Below, piece after piece: positions 24,101 through 34,745 of a DNA stretch of 64,000 bases. The notes under the pieces are model-generated. The model was not told the DNA's origin, ran no database searches, and saw nothing but the letters and a program-made list of their open reading frames with translations. This stretch comes from Stropharia rugosoannulata (lineage: Eukaryota; Basidiomycota; Agaricomycetes; Agaricales; Strophariaceae). The translations under genes and the position numbers were made by a program. How positions within the stretch are numbered: position 1 is the stretch's first letter; every line of letters starts with the position of its first letter. The stretch spans positions 1,302,001-1,366,000 of the forward strand of contig JANCIK010000002.1 of NCBI GenBank assembly GCA_028532985.1, in the 5' to 3' direction.

Positions 24101-25214
24101 TCCGCTCCTGCGCCTGCACCTCCTGCTCCACAGGCTCAGGCTCAGGCTGCACCTACGCCAACCACCACTGTCGCCCCCACGGCGCCCGCTCCGGCCCCAA
24201 CAGCGACACCGACACTCGCTAAGACGGATTCAGATATATTTGAACAGCTTGCGCGTCTGAGCGTGCTGAAGAGCCAACAGCCTCAGCAACAACAGCCCTT
24301 GCAGCCCCAGCAACAGATCCAACACACACCGTCGCCCGCTTTCAATGCAGCGACTGCAGGATATGCGCAGGGCATGGGGATGGGTCCGTCGCCTGTCCCT
24401 ATGGGCCAACTGTCGCCACCACCCATTCAGCAGCAACCCCAACAGTTTAATGGCCCTCGTGGACCTTTTGCCCCCGTTCCGGCGAACCAGGGTCTCCTCC
24501 AACCTCTTATCCCAATTCCCACCCAGGCGACAAGCTTTGCGGCGTTCGTGCCCACCAAAGCCCCCGTGAACGGCACGGGAGTCTCACCATTCGGAAGCGG
24601 TACAATGACATCGCTGGCTGCGCCGTCCTTCCTATCGGCGCAGCCAACTGGCTTTGTTCCGCAACAGCAGCAGCATCCGATGATGACTGGGTTCAATCCT
24701 GGATTCAACCCGAGCCCGCAGCCTATTATGGGCCAAACATCGTTCAACCCCAGCCCGCAGCCCATCATGTCACAGCCGACGGGCGCATTTGGCGCATTTG
24801 GAGGCTCGTCTTTTGGGAACGCGAATCAGAATGGGTCGGGCTTTGGACAAGGTCCACTGCAAAGTCGTGAGTACACCTGTGGTATGAAGTGCTTGAACTA
24901 ACTGGACTTTGTTAGAAGCAACCGGTATACGTCCGCCCTTGAATCAATCCATGTTTGGTCCCGGGCCTGCGTCACCCCCTCCCGTACCTCCGTTGCCTTC
25001 AAGTGCTTCTCATAATACCTCGCCTGCCAACGTGTTTGCGCAAATGAAATCTGGCACTTTTGCTAATGACAATGACTCGTCCCTTGGATCTAATACAGGT
25101 TGGTTGATCTAACTGACCAGTATTTTATATGTGTATTAATCAGCTACTTTAGGACTTCACGGACAGAATATGGCATGGAATGGGCAGACATATCAGGGTT
25201 ATACCGGCTATTAA
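21195..25214 (+). CDS. SLA1: Endocytic adaptor Sla1 (actin patch scaffold)
   Basis: This clathrin adaptor and actin regulator acts at cortical patches. It binds cargo, inhibits Las17/WASP and is recycled by Ark/Prk kinases. The domains in order are: SH3-1 (MPPDYLAVLTASYDYQAQSD), SH3-2 (VVRALYDYEAAAPGELSVAE), an SHD-like region with KKGTLGVGNGNVFFASESDK and SVFSEKAKHVRLDIG, an acidic run, SH3-3 (EEEVIALYDFAADDQDELSV), an Ala/Glu coiled coil, SHD1 (TRVWHDRSGQFRVEAAFLGF), then a SAM-like SHD2 (AIDWFDFFLSAGCDIDDCTR). The Pro/Gln-rich tail has LxxQxTG-like kinase sites (FLSAQPTGF, MSQPTGAFG), ending QGYTGY with TAA at 25,212-25,214. There are several introns. ATG at 21,138 is an alternative start; the 21,195 start is closer to the first SH3 fold. 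Confidence 0.9.
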
Positions 25215-25831
25215 AAATACTTTTTGGGCCACATGTTATATACATCTTACCTAGCCAGTAGTCTGTGTCAATATTTCCACTATATGAAGCAGTGTGGTTT
25301 CATCATCAGTAAATTGCGAAAGAAACCATAATGCCTTACAACGTAACGTATTTGGCGCCTGCGGCTGTAGGTGGTGTCGTTTTGCTGAAATCTGATAGGG
25401 GTGATTACATACACCTTACGTGCGTACCCTATCCCTTTATAATAGGGAATATTCTGCTGTATGTACGACAGCTCGAGATAATATGGAGTCACATTGGTAT
25501 GCATATCTATTGGTTTGTATTTTAGATGGGCCATTGGAATATAATAAAAATATGATTCATCAATATCATTTCATATACTATAGATGGGGGACTGTATATA
25601 GCGTGACTTACATCAGGTGATTACAACCTCATAACAAATTGACTATAACTTATAACCTATTATCCGTTATACATATTCACAATTGCAACCTTGAAGGTTG
25701 CAATCAACTAGACAGGTTCAGGCTACACTGGATATGGCCAACTGCTTATTACAGTAGATTAAGTGAAATAGATCAATTTATAAAAGTATATATATAAACA
25801 TATTTTCGAGTACTCTATGACAGAAAACAGG
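25215..25831. other. AT-rich intergenic sequence, no gene seen
   Basis: This lies between the SLA1 stop and the end of a minus-strand DUF6698-like gene. It holds a short palindrome at 25,682-25,704. It may contain the left end of the Tnp2-type element, but I could not find its terminus. Confidence 0.4.
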
Positions 25832-26830
25832 CTAGTAGTCATCATCCTGTTGCAGGAGGAGCTGGCGAGACTGGCTAACGTCTTTGGACACTGCAACATG
25901 GAGGGGGAAGACCTGACTGGATACAAGTGACTGTCAATAAAATGATGAAACAGACAGAGATTTGCTGCTCACCTTTTCCACCACTGCAAGAGTGATGCAA
26001 CTCTAGTATCTGCTGATGCACTCCAACTTTCCTCAAAATAGTCCACTAAAAAATTATATAAACCTTTGAAGCTGAAGTTGTTGTGGATCGTTGTCCACTG
26101 CGACACATCCATGAGATTGAAAACCAGCTATAAAAAGGTATATGAGGTCAGAAGGCAATGTGCATTGTACTAATAGCATCGTACCATGACTGCAGCATAT
26201 GCAATGGAATGCCCCGTGACTTTGCCATCAATTCCCAGTAGAGATGCTACCAATGCCTTGGTTGCTTGCACAGACTTCAAAGAACCACCTGCTTGTTCAA
26301 AGTCTCCATCAGCTTTGCTGACATTGTGGGCAGACGACGGTGAGGTGAATATTGAGCAATAAGTCTTCACTTTAAAGTTAGCCTGGTTAGATGGCAGGAA
26401 CTGGAAACTCACCTGTACCAACAACTCGCTATGTAGAAAGCCCTGTTCAATTCATTGAGGATTGAACTCAGTGATGTTGCTATACAGGCATCTCAGATAA
26501 TAGTTTGTGTTAATCTCATACCCTTCCTTTGACTCACTGATCTTAGCTCATACACTGGATAAATTGAATAAGATGGCACTAAGATACTTCAGGGAAGAAA
26601 CATACTCAAGGTTGTTCCAGTCAAACATAATAGGGCAAAGAAGATGGCCACATGTCTCATGCTGCAGGCCTCGGTTCGGGCAGTCAGTGGCTTTTAACAA
26701 TGGAATAGGCTTGTAGTCTTCATTGAGCCAATTTGCAATGTCTGCTTTGATACAATTAACATTGTTGCTACAGTGAAGGACCTTGTTTGGGGTCTGGTCA
26801 AGCACTGAGTGATGGCCTGTTTGTATGTCC
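25832..26830 (-). CDS. DUF6698-like protein gene, 5' end unclear or truncated
   Basis: The function is unknown; it belongs with the two genes at 8.3-12.8 kb. The hallmark box is NRGLQHETCGHLLCPIMFDW. Later exons give GFLHSELLVQ, NFKVKTYCSIFTSPSSA, VTGHSIAYAAVM, a W..IHNNFSFKGLYNFLVDYFEE segment and RVASLLQWW, the usual end of the conserved domain, closing DDDY with TAG at 25,832-25,834. Introns are about 30-60 bp. No ATG precedes the first recognisable exon in frame. A TTTCTAG acceptor near 26,835 suggests one or more small upstream exons I could not place, or loss of the start. It is divergent from a Tnp2-like transposase, the same plan as in the Plavaka element. Confidence 0.55.
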
Positions 26831-27114
26831 TGCTAGAAATGATCTAACACAACACAACCAACAACCATAACAAAAACACACAACCAATCTCAAACAAATG
26901 CTTCTTTAATGCAAAGTCGGGGGTCTATGTACAAAAGAAAGACACAGTTGTCTTTTATAATATAAGCCAGACAAATGTTTCCTTGACACAAAGACTCAGC
27001 CCAAGGGGTGTAATAGTATAGTGTGATAAGTGTAGTTTGTGTGCATATAACATGAGGTGCTCAAATGAGACTTAGTCTGACACAACAATCAGAAAGAGAA
27101 CTGAAAACTGTTTA

Positions 27115-27282
27115 ACTGCTCCAGGTATGTGCGCAACATCACTGCCTGCAAAATAACTGCTCCAGGTATACACATAGTGTTGCCTGCAAAACGACTGCTC
27201 CAGGTATGTGCACGATGACACTGCCTGCAAAATTAAACTGCTCCAGGTATATGTTAAACGTTGCCTGCAAAACTGCTTCCAG
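27115..27282. repeat. Tandem repeat, about 4 copies of a 35-43 bp unit
   Basis: Each unit starts ACTGCTCCAGGTAT and ends near TGCCTGCAAA, with a variable middle of about 10-17 bp. Four units follow head to tail, then a partial ACTGCTTCCAG. The conserved ends and variable middle suggest selection on the end words. Confidence 0.75.
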
Positions 27283-27840
27283 ACTCAAGACTTAGTCAAG
27301 TAATCCGTCAAAAGCTTTGAACTCTCTCTAAACTCGCAGTGAGGACTTTAAACTGTATATATTCACTCTGGGTAAATCTACTCAGGGGAACCTGCTATTC
27401 TACATTACATGCTGGGGTATTTATACATTTCTGGGAGACAGATTCTCGTAGGTGCCCAGAGATGTTCTCTACTAAAACCTTGCACCTGATTGGTTTGTAG
27501 GTCCATATGGTTCTGCCTGTTTAATTACATTTTAGATGTTCTAGATGAGTGGAGTAAGAATTTGAAATAACTGAAAAAGAATAGATTCTGGAGGCTTGTC
27601 AGGTACAAACCTATTTTTAGAACAGTTAAACCATCTTTTGGTGCCTGGGCACCTGTCTGCCACCTGAGTATAGTCAGTTTTGCTATGCCTTGGCTTTTTG
27701 GAATGTAAGCCAGGAAAGAGTTACCCCACTGGTGAGTCACCTTGCCTCCCAACTGTACCTGCTTTTCAGGGTCTATCAGGCTCCTGCCAAATAACCCACT
27801 ATATTCCCTCTGTATGGCTGGTATGAGACTTCACTAATTA

Positions 27841-28235
27841 GCCCAGTAGAATTTTCTAAGTCTATTAACCTGGCTTATTGACCTTTGGCTAATTAACCCA
27901 GTATAACATTCGAGTCAAACAGCCCAGTATAATACCTAAGTCATTTAGTCTGGTATAATTACTTGAGTTAAATAACCTGGCATAATGATCTGCTTTTCCT
28001 AGTCTCTCGTTTTTAATGGCTGGTTTAGAAGACTGATCCACTATAAGTTCCTAGTCGAGTTTTGTCATTATGGTTAATGTCATTTAGCCTGGTATAATTT
28101 AATCCAGTATAATGCCTTTGCCTTTGCACTCTGTTTAACCTGTTTGTCTGACTTCCTTGAAATTGAAGACAGTACTAAGTGTGCTTCTTGGGTAGTAACT
28201 TTTCATTTAGCCTGGTATAATTATACCGGTGACAG
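27841..28235. repeat. Dispersed GGTATAAT/CAGTATAAT repeats
   Basis: At least six copies related to (C)CTGGTATAAT or CCAGTATAAT occur, several preceded by TCATTTAG, for example near 27,946, 28,080 and 28,203. They lie upstream of the Tnp2-like transposase. Confidence 0.55.
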
Positions 28236-28576
28236 GGCTGCTTTTCTGCTACGGCTTTAAACAGTCAGAAGTTCAGTCAGTGGGATAGCTGCACACAGGA
28301 AACACAGAGGGACTAGAGTTGAGCCCCAGTGAAAACGTGCACGATTCAGATATGATCGTACATGTTCTTGTATGTTGTACCTAATAATATCTAATGAAAT
28401 TGTATTTGTATCCATTCAGCCGTTTGTCGAGCTTGCCAGGAATAGATCAGATCTATTTATATACATTGGATTACACTTCTATCAACAGGATCTGCTATCG
28501 AGTGCAAGGTGCGCAAACCCTTCTTGCTCTTCTACTACACTGTACCTTGTGTCTAGTAGAATTATTTGCAATTACC

Positions 28577-31500
28577 ATGCCTCCAAAACCTCCGGAGTAC
28601 CCATGCAGCTGTCCAAAGTGCTTGCGTGGGGGTCAAACAGAACCGAAGCTTGTGTCAAAGGCAACTTACCATCGTCACAAGAAGGACTGTGAGAGTGGCA
28701 AACCATCCCGCTCTTTTGGTGCCTTTTTGCAGGAGAGGGGTCACCATATACAAAGTACACAGGCCAATTCTTCAACTGCTGCAGGTGTTCAGAGCCTCCC
28801 ACACGGTGCAGAAGAATTCAGTCAGGGGAGCCCGTCTGTCAGAACACGGCCACTTCCCATGCGAACATTAGATCCTTCGATGTGCATTATGGCCGATGCA
28901 GCTCAAGATGATCCTCGTCCTCAAGACCTAGAGCTTGATGACATGTACAAGACCCTAGAGGAAGAACAGGAACGACTTGCCATGGACATTAATCAAGCGA
29001 AGCATGCTTCTGATATGCTGGCCCATTCTAATGAGAATTTGGATATTCCAAGCAATGTATGTGTTTTTTGTCAAGTCCATCGATTTCCAACTACATATTT
29101 TATATTCCCAGACTGTTTCTGTGCCCCAGGGAATTTCTAGTCTACAGAATAATACAGAGGTCCAACATGATCACAATCCAGAGCCCGAGACACTGTCAGA
29201 TGATGGGTTTGAGGAAGATTTACATCTTGAGGAACCCTCTGGTGACGCAAATAACCAGGACAACGACAACGAAGAAGGGAACTGTCAGGCTATACTAGAT
29301 GATCTTAAATTATCCCAGGATTTTATTTCTGCACTGCGCGGCGCTACTCTAGACGATGACAACTTACCTGAAGAGGTAATAGACCGCTTGCGCCATCCTC
29401 GGGAGCATGTTTTTAATCTCGATGACAACCCAGAACTTAAAACATCCATCGAATTTCTTATGGCTACTACAACAGGATTGGAAGATGTATTCAACAAAGT
29501 GCGTGATGCACACCACCGCTCACTTGAGCGCCTTGATATTCCAAATCACACCATTCCATCACTCCACGAAACAAAGAAGAGTGTCTCTGATATAACTGGA
29601 GTATACTCTATGAAAAACGACATGTGCATAAATAGCTGCATGGCGTACACGGGACCCTTAGCCAATCACATGGAATGCATCAAGTGCGGAGCACCGTGCT
29701 ATGATCCGGAGCAGCTGGCGCGCAATAACAAGAAGGTTCTGCAGCGCCAGTTCTCTACCATCCCTCTTGGTCCACAGTTACAGGCGCTTTGGGGAACAAA
29801 GGAAGGGGCTAATAACTTACGATATCGTCAGGAGAAAACTGCAGACATTCTTCAACAAGCACAGGAAAACAATGGGCATCTGAAAGAGTGGGATGATATA
29901 TTCTGTGGCACCGATTACTTGAAGGCAGTGCAAGACGGAAAGATAAAGGATAACGACACTGTTGTCATGCTTTCTATTGATGGTGCACAACTCTATCACA
30001 GCAAGCAATCGGATTGTTGGATATACATCTGGATTGTTTGTGATCTTAGCCCAGACAAGCGCTACAGTAAGCGACATGTTATTCCTGGTGGCTTCTTCCC
30101 TGGTCCCAACAAGCCGAAAATCATAGACTCCTTTTTGTATCCTGGGCTCCACCACCTTACCGCTCTTATGAAGGAAGGTCTCTCAGTTTGGGATGCAGCA
30201 GCTAATACAGTTTACATGAAAGATTTGTTTTTTATCTTGGGTACAGCAGATGGCCCTGGACTACAGTATCTCAATGGGTTGACTGGTCATTCTGGTGCTT
30301 ATGGGTGTCGCCTCTACTGCCCGGTCAAAGGGCGCCGTCTAGGAAGGAAGTATTATCCAGCACATCTCAAACCAAATGGTCCTGCAGTTAAAGGAAGTGA
30401 TCATCCTGATATTGATATAACTCACATATGTATAGGGAAGCCAGAAGACTATGAACAGGCACTCTCCAAACTACTGGCAGCAAAGAACCCCACCCAGTAC
30501 TCAACTTTTCGACGGGAGACAGGCATTGCAAAGCCATCTATATTTAGTGCATTACCACCAGGCCGGACACTGCCAATTCCTCGTTGCTTCACAAGTGACC
30601 TCATGCATCTTGGTGGTTTGAACCTCCCTGATTTACTTTTGGGTCTCTGGAGAGGAACTCTGAAATGCCATCGTAATGACAACAAAGAACTGTGGGACTG
30701 GGCAGTGCTAGAGGGTGAGGTATGGGAGGCACATGGAGCCCGAGTTGCTAGTGCTACAACGTACTTGCCTGGATCTTTCGACTGACCCCCCCGTAATCCG
30801 GCTGAGAAAGTTTCAAGTGGATACAAAGCTTGGGAGTTCTTGACCTGGATATATGGACTTGGCCCAGGGTTTTTCTACAAAGTTCTTCCAGACAAGTACT
30901 GGAGGAACTTCTGCAAGCTTGTTGCAGGCATCCGACTAACCCATCAGCACAGCGTAAGCAAGAAGGACATATTAGATGCTCACCGTCTTCTCCTGGAATT
31001 TGTGACTGAGTTTGAGGACCTTTACTATCAGCGCAACCCTTATCGCCTCCACTTCTGTCGCCAAAGCATTCATGCACTTTTACATTTGGCTCCAGAGATT
31101 CTTCGCATGGGTCCAGGTGCATATTACACTCAGTGGACCATGGAGCGAACAATTGGAAATCTTGGGGAAGAAATCAAACAGCCATCTAATCCCTTTCAGA
31201 ACCTGTCGGAGCGAGGCGTCCGACGTGCGCAGATCAACACTTTGACAGCGCTTATGCCAGAGTTGGACGAGCAGACGAAGCTCCCTCGTGTCTCAAAAGA
31301 CATAGGACATGGATATATTTTACTTGGAGCGCGGGAGAGAACTCCTCACGGTATGCCTGACAAAGAGCTACAGTGCCTACAAAGGTTCCTCAGAGATCAG
31401 AATGTCTATGTTTCACCTGACTGGACAACAGATGTTGTCAAATGGGCGTGCTTACGTCTTCCGAACAAGCAAATCGTCCGCTCTGCTTGGAAAGAAAAGG

Positions 31501-31917
31501 CAAAGGGGCTTCAGAATATTTGCATATCCAGAAATGTTATGGTATGTGATAGCAGTGTAGCTACGCATTTTTTCACTTATATATTTTTAGTTTGCCATAA
31601 GCAATGGTCCTTCAATGTTCGGCGAAGTTCAGTACTTTTTCCAGCTTAAGCTTCACGGAAATGAAGAAACTGTGGCTTTGCTTTCATTGTATTCATCTCC
31701 GGACGCCCATCTTCTGGCAGAGTCTAGTCAGACCCTTGTAGTATGCAGACACTCAGACGAATCTCCCCTCCAGATTGTCAGGGCCAGGGAAATTGTCAGT
31801 TGTGTTGCAATGGTGCCGTTTGTGGACCCACCAGATGATAGGTTTTTTCTCTGTCCAAAAATTGGCCTGGAAATGGCGCAGCTTGTGGGTTCCGAGGAGA
31901 CTTTTGAAGAGGATTAG
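28577..31917 (+). pseudogene. Tnp2/CACTA-like transposase with one in-frame stop
   Basis: This is a DNA transposase of the Tnp2-like kind common in mushrooms. Exons are 28577-29056, 29112-31541 and 31591-31917, about 1,078 codons. The N-terminus has a C-x2-C..H-x3-H-like zinc finger (CSCPKCLRGG..ATYHRHKKDC). The core has VVMLSIDGAQLYHSKQSDCW, DLSPDKRYSKRHVIPGGFFP, GTADGPGLQYLNGLTGHSGA and a CRLYC pair. The late part has FCRQSIHALLHLAPEILRMG and YYTQWTMERTIGNLGEEI, with a conserved Glu. The frame is broken once, by TGA at 30,783-30,785 after YLPGSFD; it resumes immediately with PPRNPAEKVSSGYKAWEFL in the same frame. A single CGA to TGA change would explain it, a typical methyl-CpG deamination. 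Confidence 0.65.
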
Positions 31918-32668
31918 TCAAGTCATAACTTATAGAGATTCATGTATTTGTGATTAAATAATTGTATTCTACATGTTAGGTATGCAACTAGTATGCGCCC
32001 GTGTCACTTTTAGTGCAGATTGCCTCGGCATTTGTAGTAACCGTCTATATAGGTAGCAGCAAGGTGTAGTGATTTTGACGCGTAACACGTACGATACAAT
32101 CACATGACACGCGACTTTGTTTAATTAGATGTTTCCCGTACCTACCTTTCCTTTCCAACTCCTCCAAAAATCGCCTGAGCTGAGTCCAGCTGGCAGTTTA
32201 GGAGGAGGCTTTTGTTTTTTTTTCTCTTTTCTCTTGCTTCTCTCATACGTCACTTCATTCAATGCAACCTACTTGCACACCTGCCGCCCAACTGCCGCCT
32301 ATTTGATCAAGCTAAAGGTAGGCCCTATCCTCCACTTACTCTTACGTCTTAGGCTTAGTAGCATGTCCAAACGGCAGGTAGTGATAAACAATTGCCGCAG
32401 ATGCATTTTGAGAGTGCACTCAACAGTAAAGCTTTTGGGGTCTGCATTCAAACACCACCATTCTGGCACCTCTTCCACCTCAACTTCGACCCCCGGCGTC
32501 CACCAGCAATGCAACCAGGCTAAACAGCCAGCTAGGTAATGCAAACTACGTCTGTCAAGTGTCCTCCAGCACAACATTCATCCATCAGCAAGGCCTGCTG
32601 GCTGCCGCACGGGTCGCCCGGTTCCACCTAGAAGATAGGTTCCGCGCGAAGGGTCGCAACAGTAGCGT
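31918..32668. other. Flank of the outer retrotransposon, no supported gene
   Basis: This sequence lies between the transposase stop and the 5' LTR. It has a T/C-rich tract (32,200-32,245) and several short ORFs, none recognisable. A frame open from about 32,535 continues, if the retrotransposon and one GCGT copy are ignored, into 60,275 onward. That may mean an older gene was hit, but it has no family features. Confidence 0.35.
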
Positions 32669-34083
32669 TGACAGGCCTGCGTTTACACCAAGGCTGTAAG
32701 TAGTCACAGCGGGCGCTTTGGGCTGAAGTGCAGGGGTACAGCGGAGCGGTGACTAGCCTGGTCAGCCGTCTCAGCGCTCAGCGCATGCATCACAATTCAT
32801 CACACGTGTGTTCAGCGGGCGGTTGTGTGGGGTTCAGCGGACTGTACAGGCCATGAGTACACAGTTGAAGTACCCGGAATAGCTGTCAGCGGAGTACATA
32901 ACGGTTACTGTCTTCTCAGCGGAAGACAGGAGTACAGCTGAGCGGAAAATATCAAAGGCGACGAGCAGGACTGTGTGTAGACAGTGTCTCAAAAGGGGCT
33001 CAGCGGAACACATCACGAAGGCGAAATTTGCCTAAGTCCACTCGTCAGGTGACCGTGGCACGCGCGCTGGAGCGTGTGATGCCCGAGGGAATGAACAATG
33101 CACACAGCACGGGCTCCGCTGGGGAACTTTGGCAGCGGTGACCAGACCTCGATGACCAAGAAGGAACCGCCCAGCGGAGTTTAACGGCGCCTCTCGGCGG
33201 AGGCTGGCAACGCAACGGGATCAGGTCGCGCTCCGCAGAGTAGTCATCAAAACGCCCAGCGGAGGCACATGCACTCAGCGGACCTTTGGTCTGGCGTTGC
33301 TAGTATTTACTCTCCACCTAAATTAGTACACAGCGCGCGTCTATATAAACTTGTAATTGTAACTACGGAAATTAAGCAATTGTCTACCCACTAGATCTGT
33401 GTGTTGGGCTCCGTCCCAGACCGTCAGCGGGCTGTGTTTAGCTTTTGTTAGGGTTTTAACTGTGAAGTGTATTGTGAATTATAGAAGTTTTGGATAGCTT
33501 CTGGCCACTGGGTCATTTTGGAGAGCTCAGCAGGGAGTCAGTGCAACTGTGTACGAAAACTCGCGCTGTAGTGTTTTGAGAATTGAGACTGCACCACCGG
33601 GTGAACGAGGTTCTGGATAGCCTCAGCGGAATAGGACTTTGGACAGTCCCAGCGGAACGACTTTGGATAGTCAGCGGAGCGAGGCGCAATTGGGAATACC
33701 AGCTTGTGTGAGCATCTGCATCGGTCACTGGACCTCAAACCCACTCAGCGGAATAAGCCCCGCGGAGCCACCATCAAAATATATATTACTATTGATACCC
33801 TGCGCTCAGCGGAGGCCGCCCAGACATTAATCTGAGACTTCTAGAATTAAACCCCTCCTTAAAAACGAACTTGCAGGCACTGTACAGCGGACACCTGGAC
33901 TGAACTTACGAGACTCTTAAACATCACAGTCCGCTCAGCGGAGAGGACCAGGAGAAGCGTAGACATCTATAATCCACTTAGCTGAAGAGCATCGCTCGAT
34001 CTAGGGGATAGGATCTCGCTCCGCTGGGGTTGTGTGTGTCGTGTTTCTTGTGATTTGAGTCTAGCCCCGCGGCAGACCTCTCA
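32669..34083 (+). repeat. 5' LTR of the outer retrotransposon (1,415 bp)
   Basis: It is a direct repeat of 58,862-60,270. Differences I found are one substitution (CACACGTGTG versus CACATGTGTG) and three small indels of 3, 2 and 1 bp, together matching the 6-bp length difference. It contains about 17 copies of CAGCGGA or its complement, counted by eye. Short ORFs inside are duplicated in both LTRs and are not genes. Confidence 0.95.
33342..33349 (+). promoter_or_regulatory. TATA box of the outer 5' LTR
   Basis: TATATAAA in GCGTCTATATAAACTTG, about 740 bp before the LTR end. It is conserved in the 3' LTR at 59,529-59,536. It is the probable promoter for the genomic RNA. Confidence 0.6.
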
Positions 34084-34085
34084 TC

Positions 34086-34104
34086 TGGAGCCCACCGCGA
34101 GGGG
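34086..34104 (+). other. Primer-binding site of the outer element
   Basis: TGGAGCCCACCGCGAGGGG starts 2 bp after the LTR end. It would pair with a tRNA 3' end ..CTCGCGGTGGGCTCCA. The inner element has the same site with a single C/T change. I did not identify the tRNA. Confidence 0.65.
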
Positions 34105-34745
34105 TAGGTTCAGAAATCTCATATAGTGTTTCGGGGACCACGGCTTAGCGCCTATTACAAAACATTTCAAAAATTTCAAATACAACGGGGACGAGTAACA
34201 AGCGAGGCAAATTTCCTGCACTGTCGTCGCTAGCAGAACCAGCGGAGGCTAGACCATCATTTGGTATATTGCCTCCAAGCGGGCAATCGACTAGGAGCAA
34301 GAAAGACGCTGAGCTTGTGGAACCATTGGTGATTACACCTACTCGAGATAGAAAAGCGAAGAGGAAAGCAAGGGAAGAGGCGTGGCTACAGATAGAAACG
34401 CAGGATCTTGCTCAGCGCATACCAGGAGCGCTTACAGAGAGTGACTCAGAGAAGGAGGACGGGCCCAGCGGATTCTGGGGACCGCCTTCTGGAATTGAAA
34501 CAGACGACCGCTCAGCGGACGGGGACATTACGCTTGAAGTCGCACCATTTGGCTCATCAGATAGCCAAGCTACTCAAGACACACCTCCTCCGTTTTCGCA
34601 AGTATTCGAGACTGCTAAGAGATCCGCTCAGCGGACGACAGATAATAGTGAGAGCGAGGCCGAGCGCGTGGCCAGAGATATATTTGAAGGAGAATTATCA
34701 GACTTTTCCACAAGTGAACACGAACCGCCCCCGGAAATTATCACC

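Larger units (their letters stand above)
26831..28576. other. Long repeat-bearing intergenic region of the Tnp2-like element
   Basis: No gene is visible apart from possible first exons of the flanking minus-strand gene. It contains about four tandem 35-43 bp repeats and then dispersed copies of CCTGGTATAAT/CCAGTATAAT, described separately. Repeats of this kind in DNA transposons often bind the element's own protein. Confidence 0.45.
25832..31917 (+). mobile_element. Probable Tnp2/CACTA-like DNA transposon with a DUF6698-like passenger
   Basis: The minimum extent is defined by two divergent genes: the DUF6698-like gene (-) and the transposase (+). The 1.8-kb space between their starts is filled with two kinds of short repeats (27,115-27,282 and 27,841-28,235). 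Host SLA1 lies 0.6 kb to the left. The true ends lie outside this span and were not identified; I saw no CACTA/TAGTG pair with matching flanks. Confidence 0.45.

Noticed and set aside
25682..25704. Short palindrome with 11-bp arms around CAACCTTGAAGGTTG
   Set aside because: AT-rich intergenic location and single occurrence give no evidence of function; it may only be a terminator-like hairpin.
25832..32100. CACTA terminal motifs for the Tnp2-like element
   Set aside because: Several CACTA/TAGTG words occur but none form a matching pair with a 3-bp duplication that I could see.
33513..33830. Short ORFs inside the outer LTR (71, 68 and 63 codons)
   Set aside because: They recur at 59,700-60,017 because they lie in the LTR repeats, have no family features and owe their openness to the CAGCGGA word.
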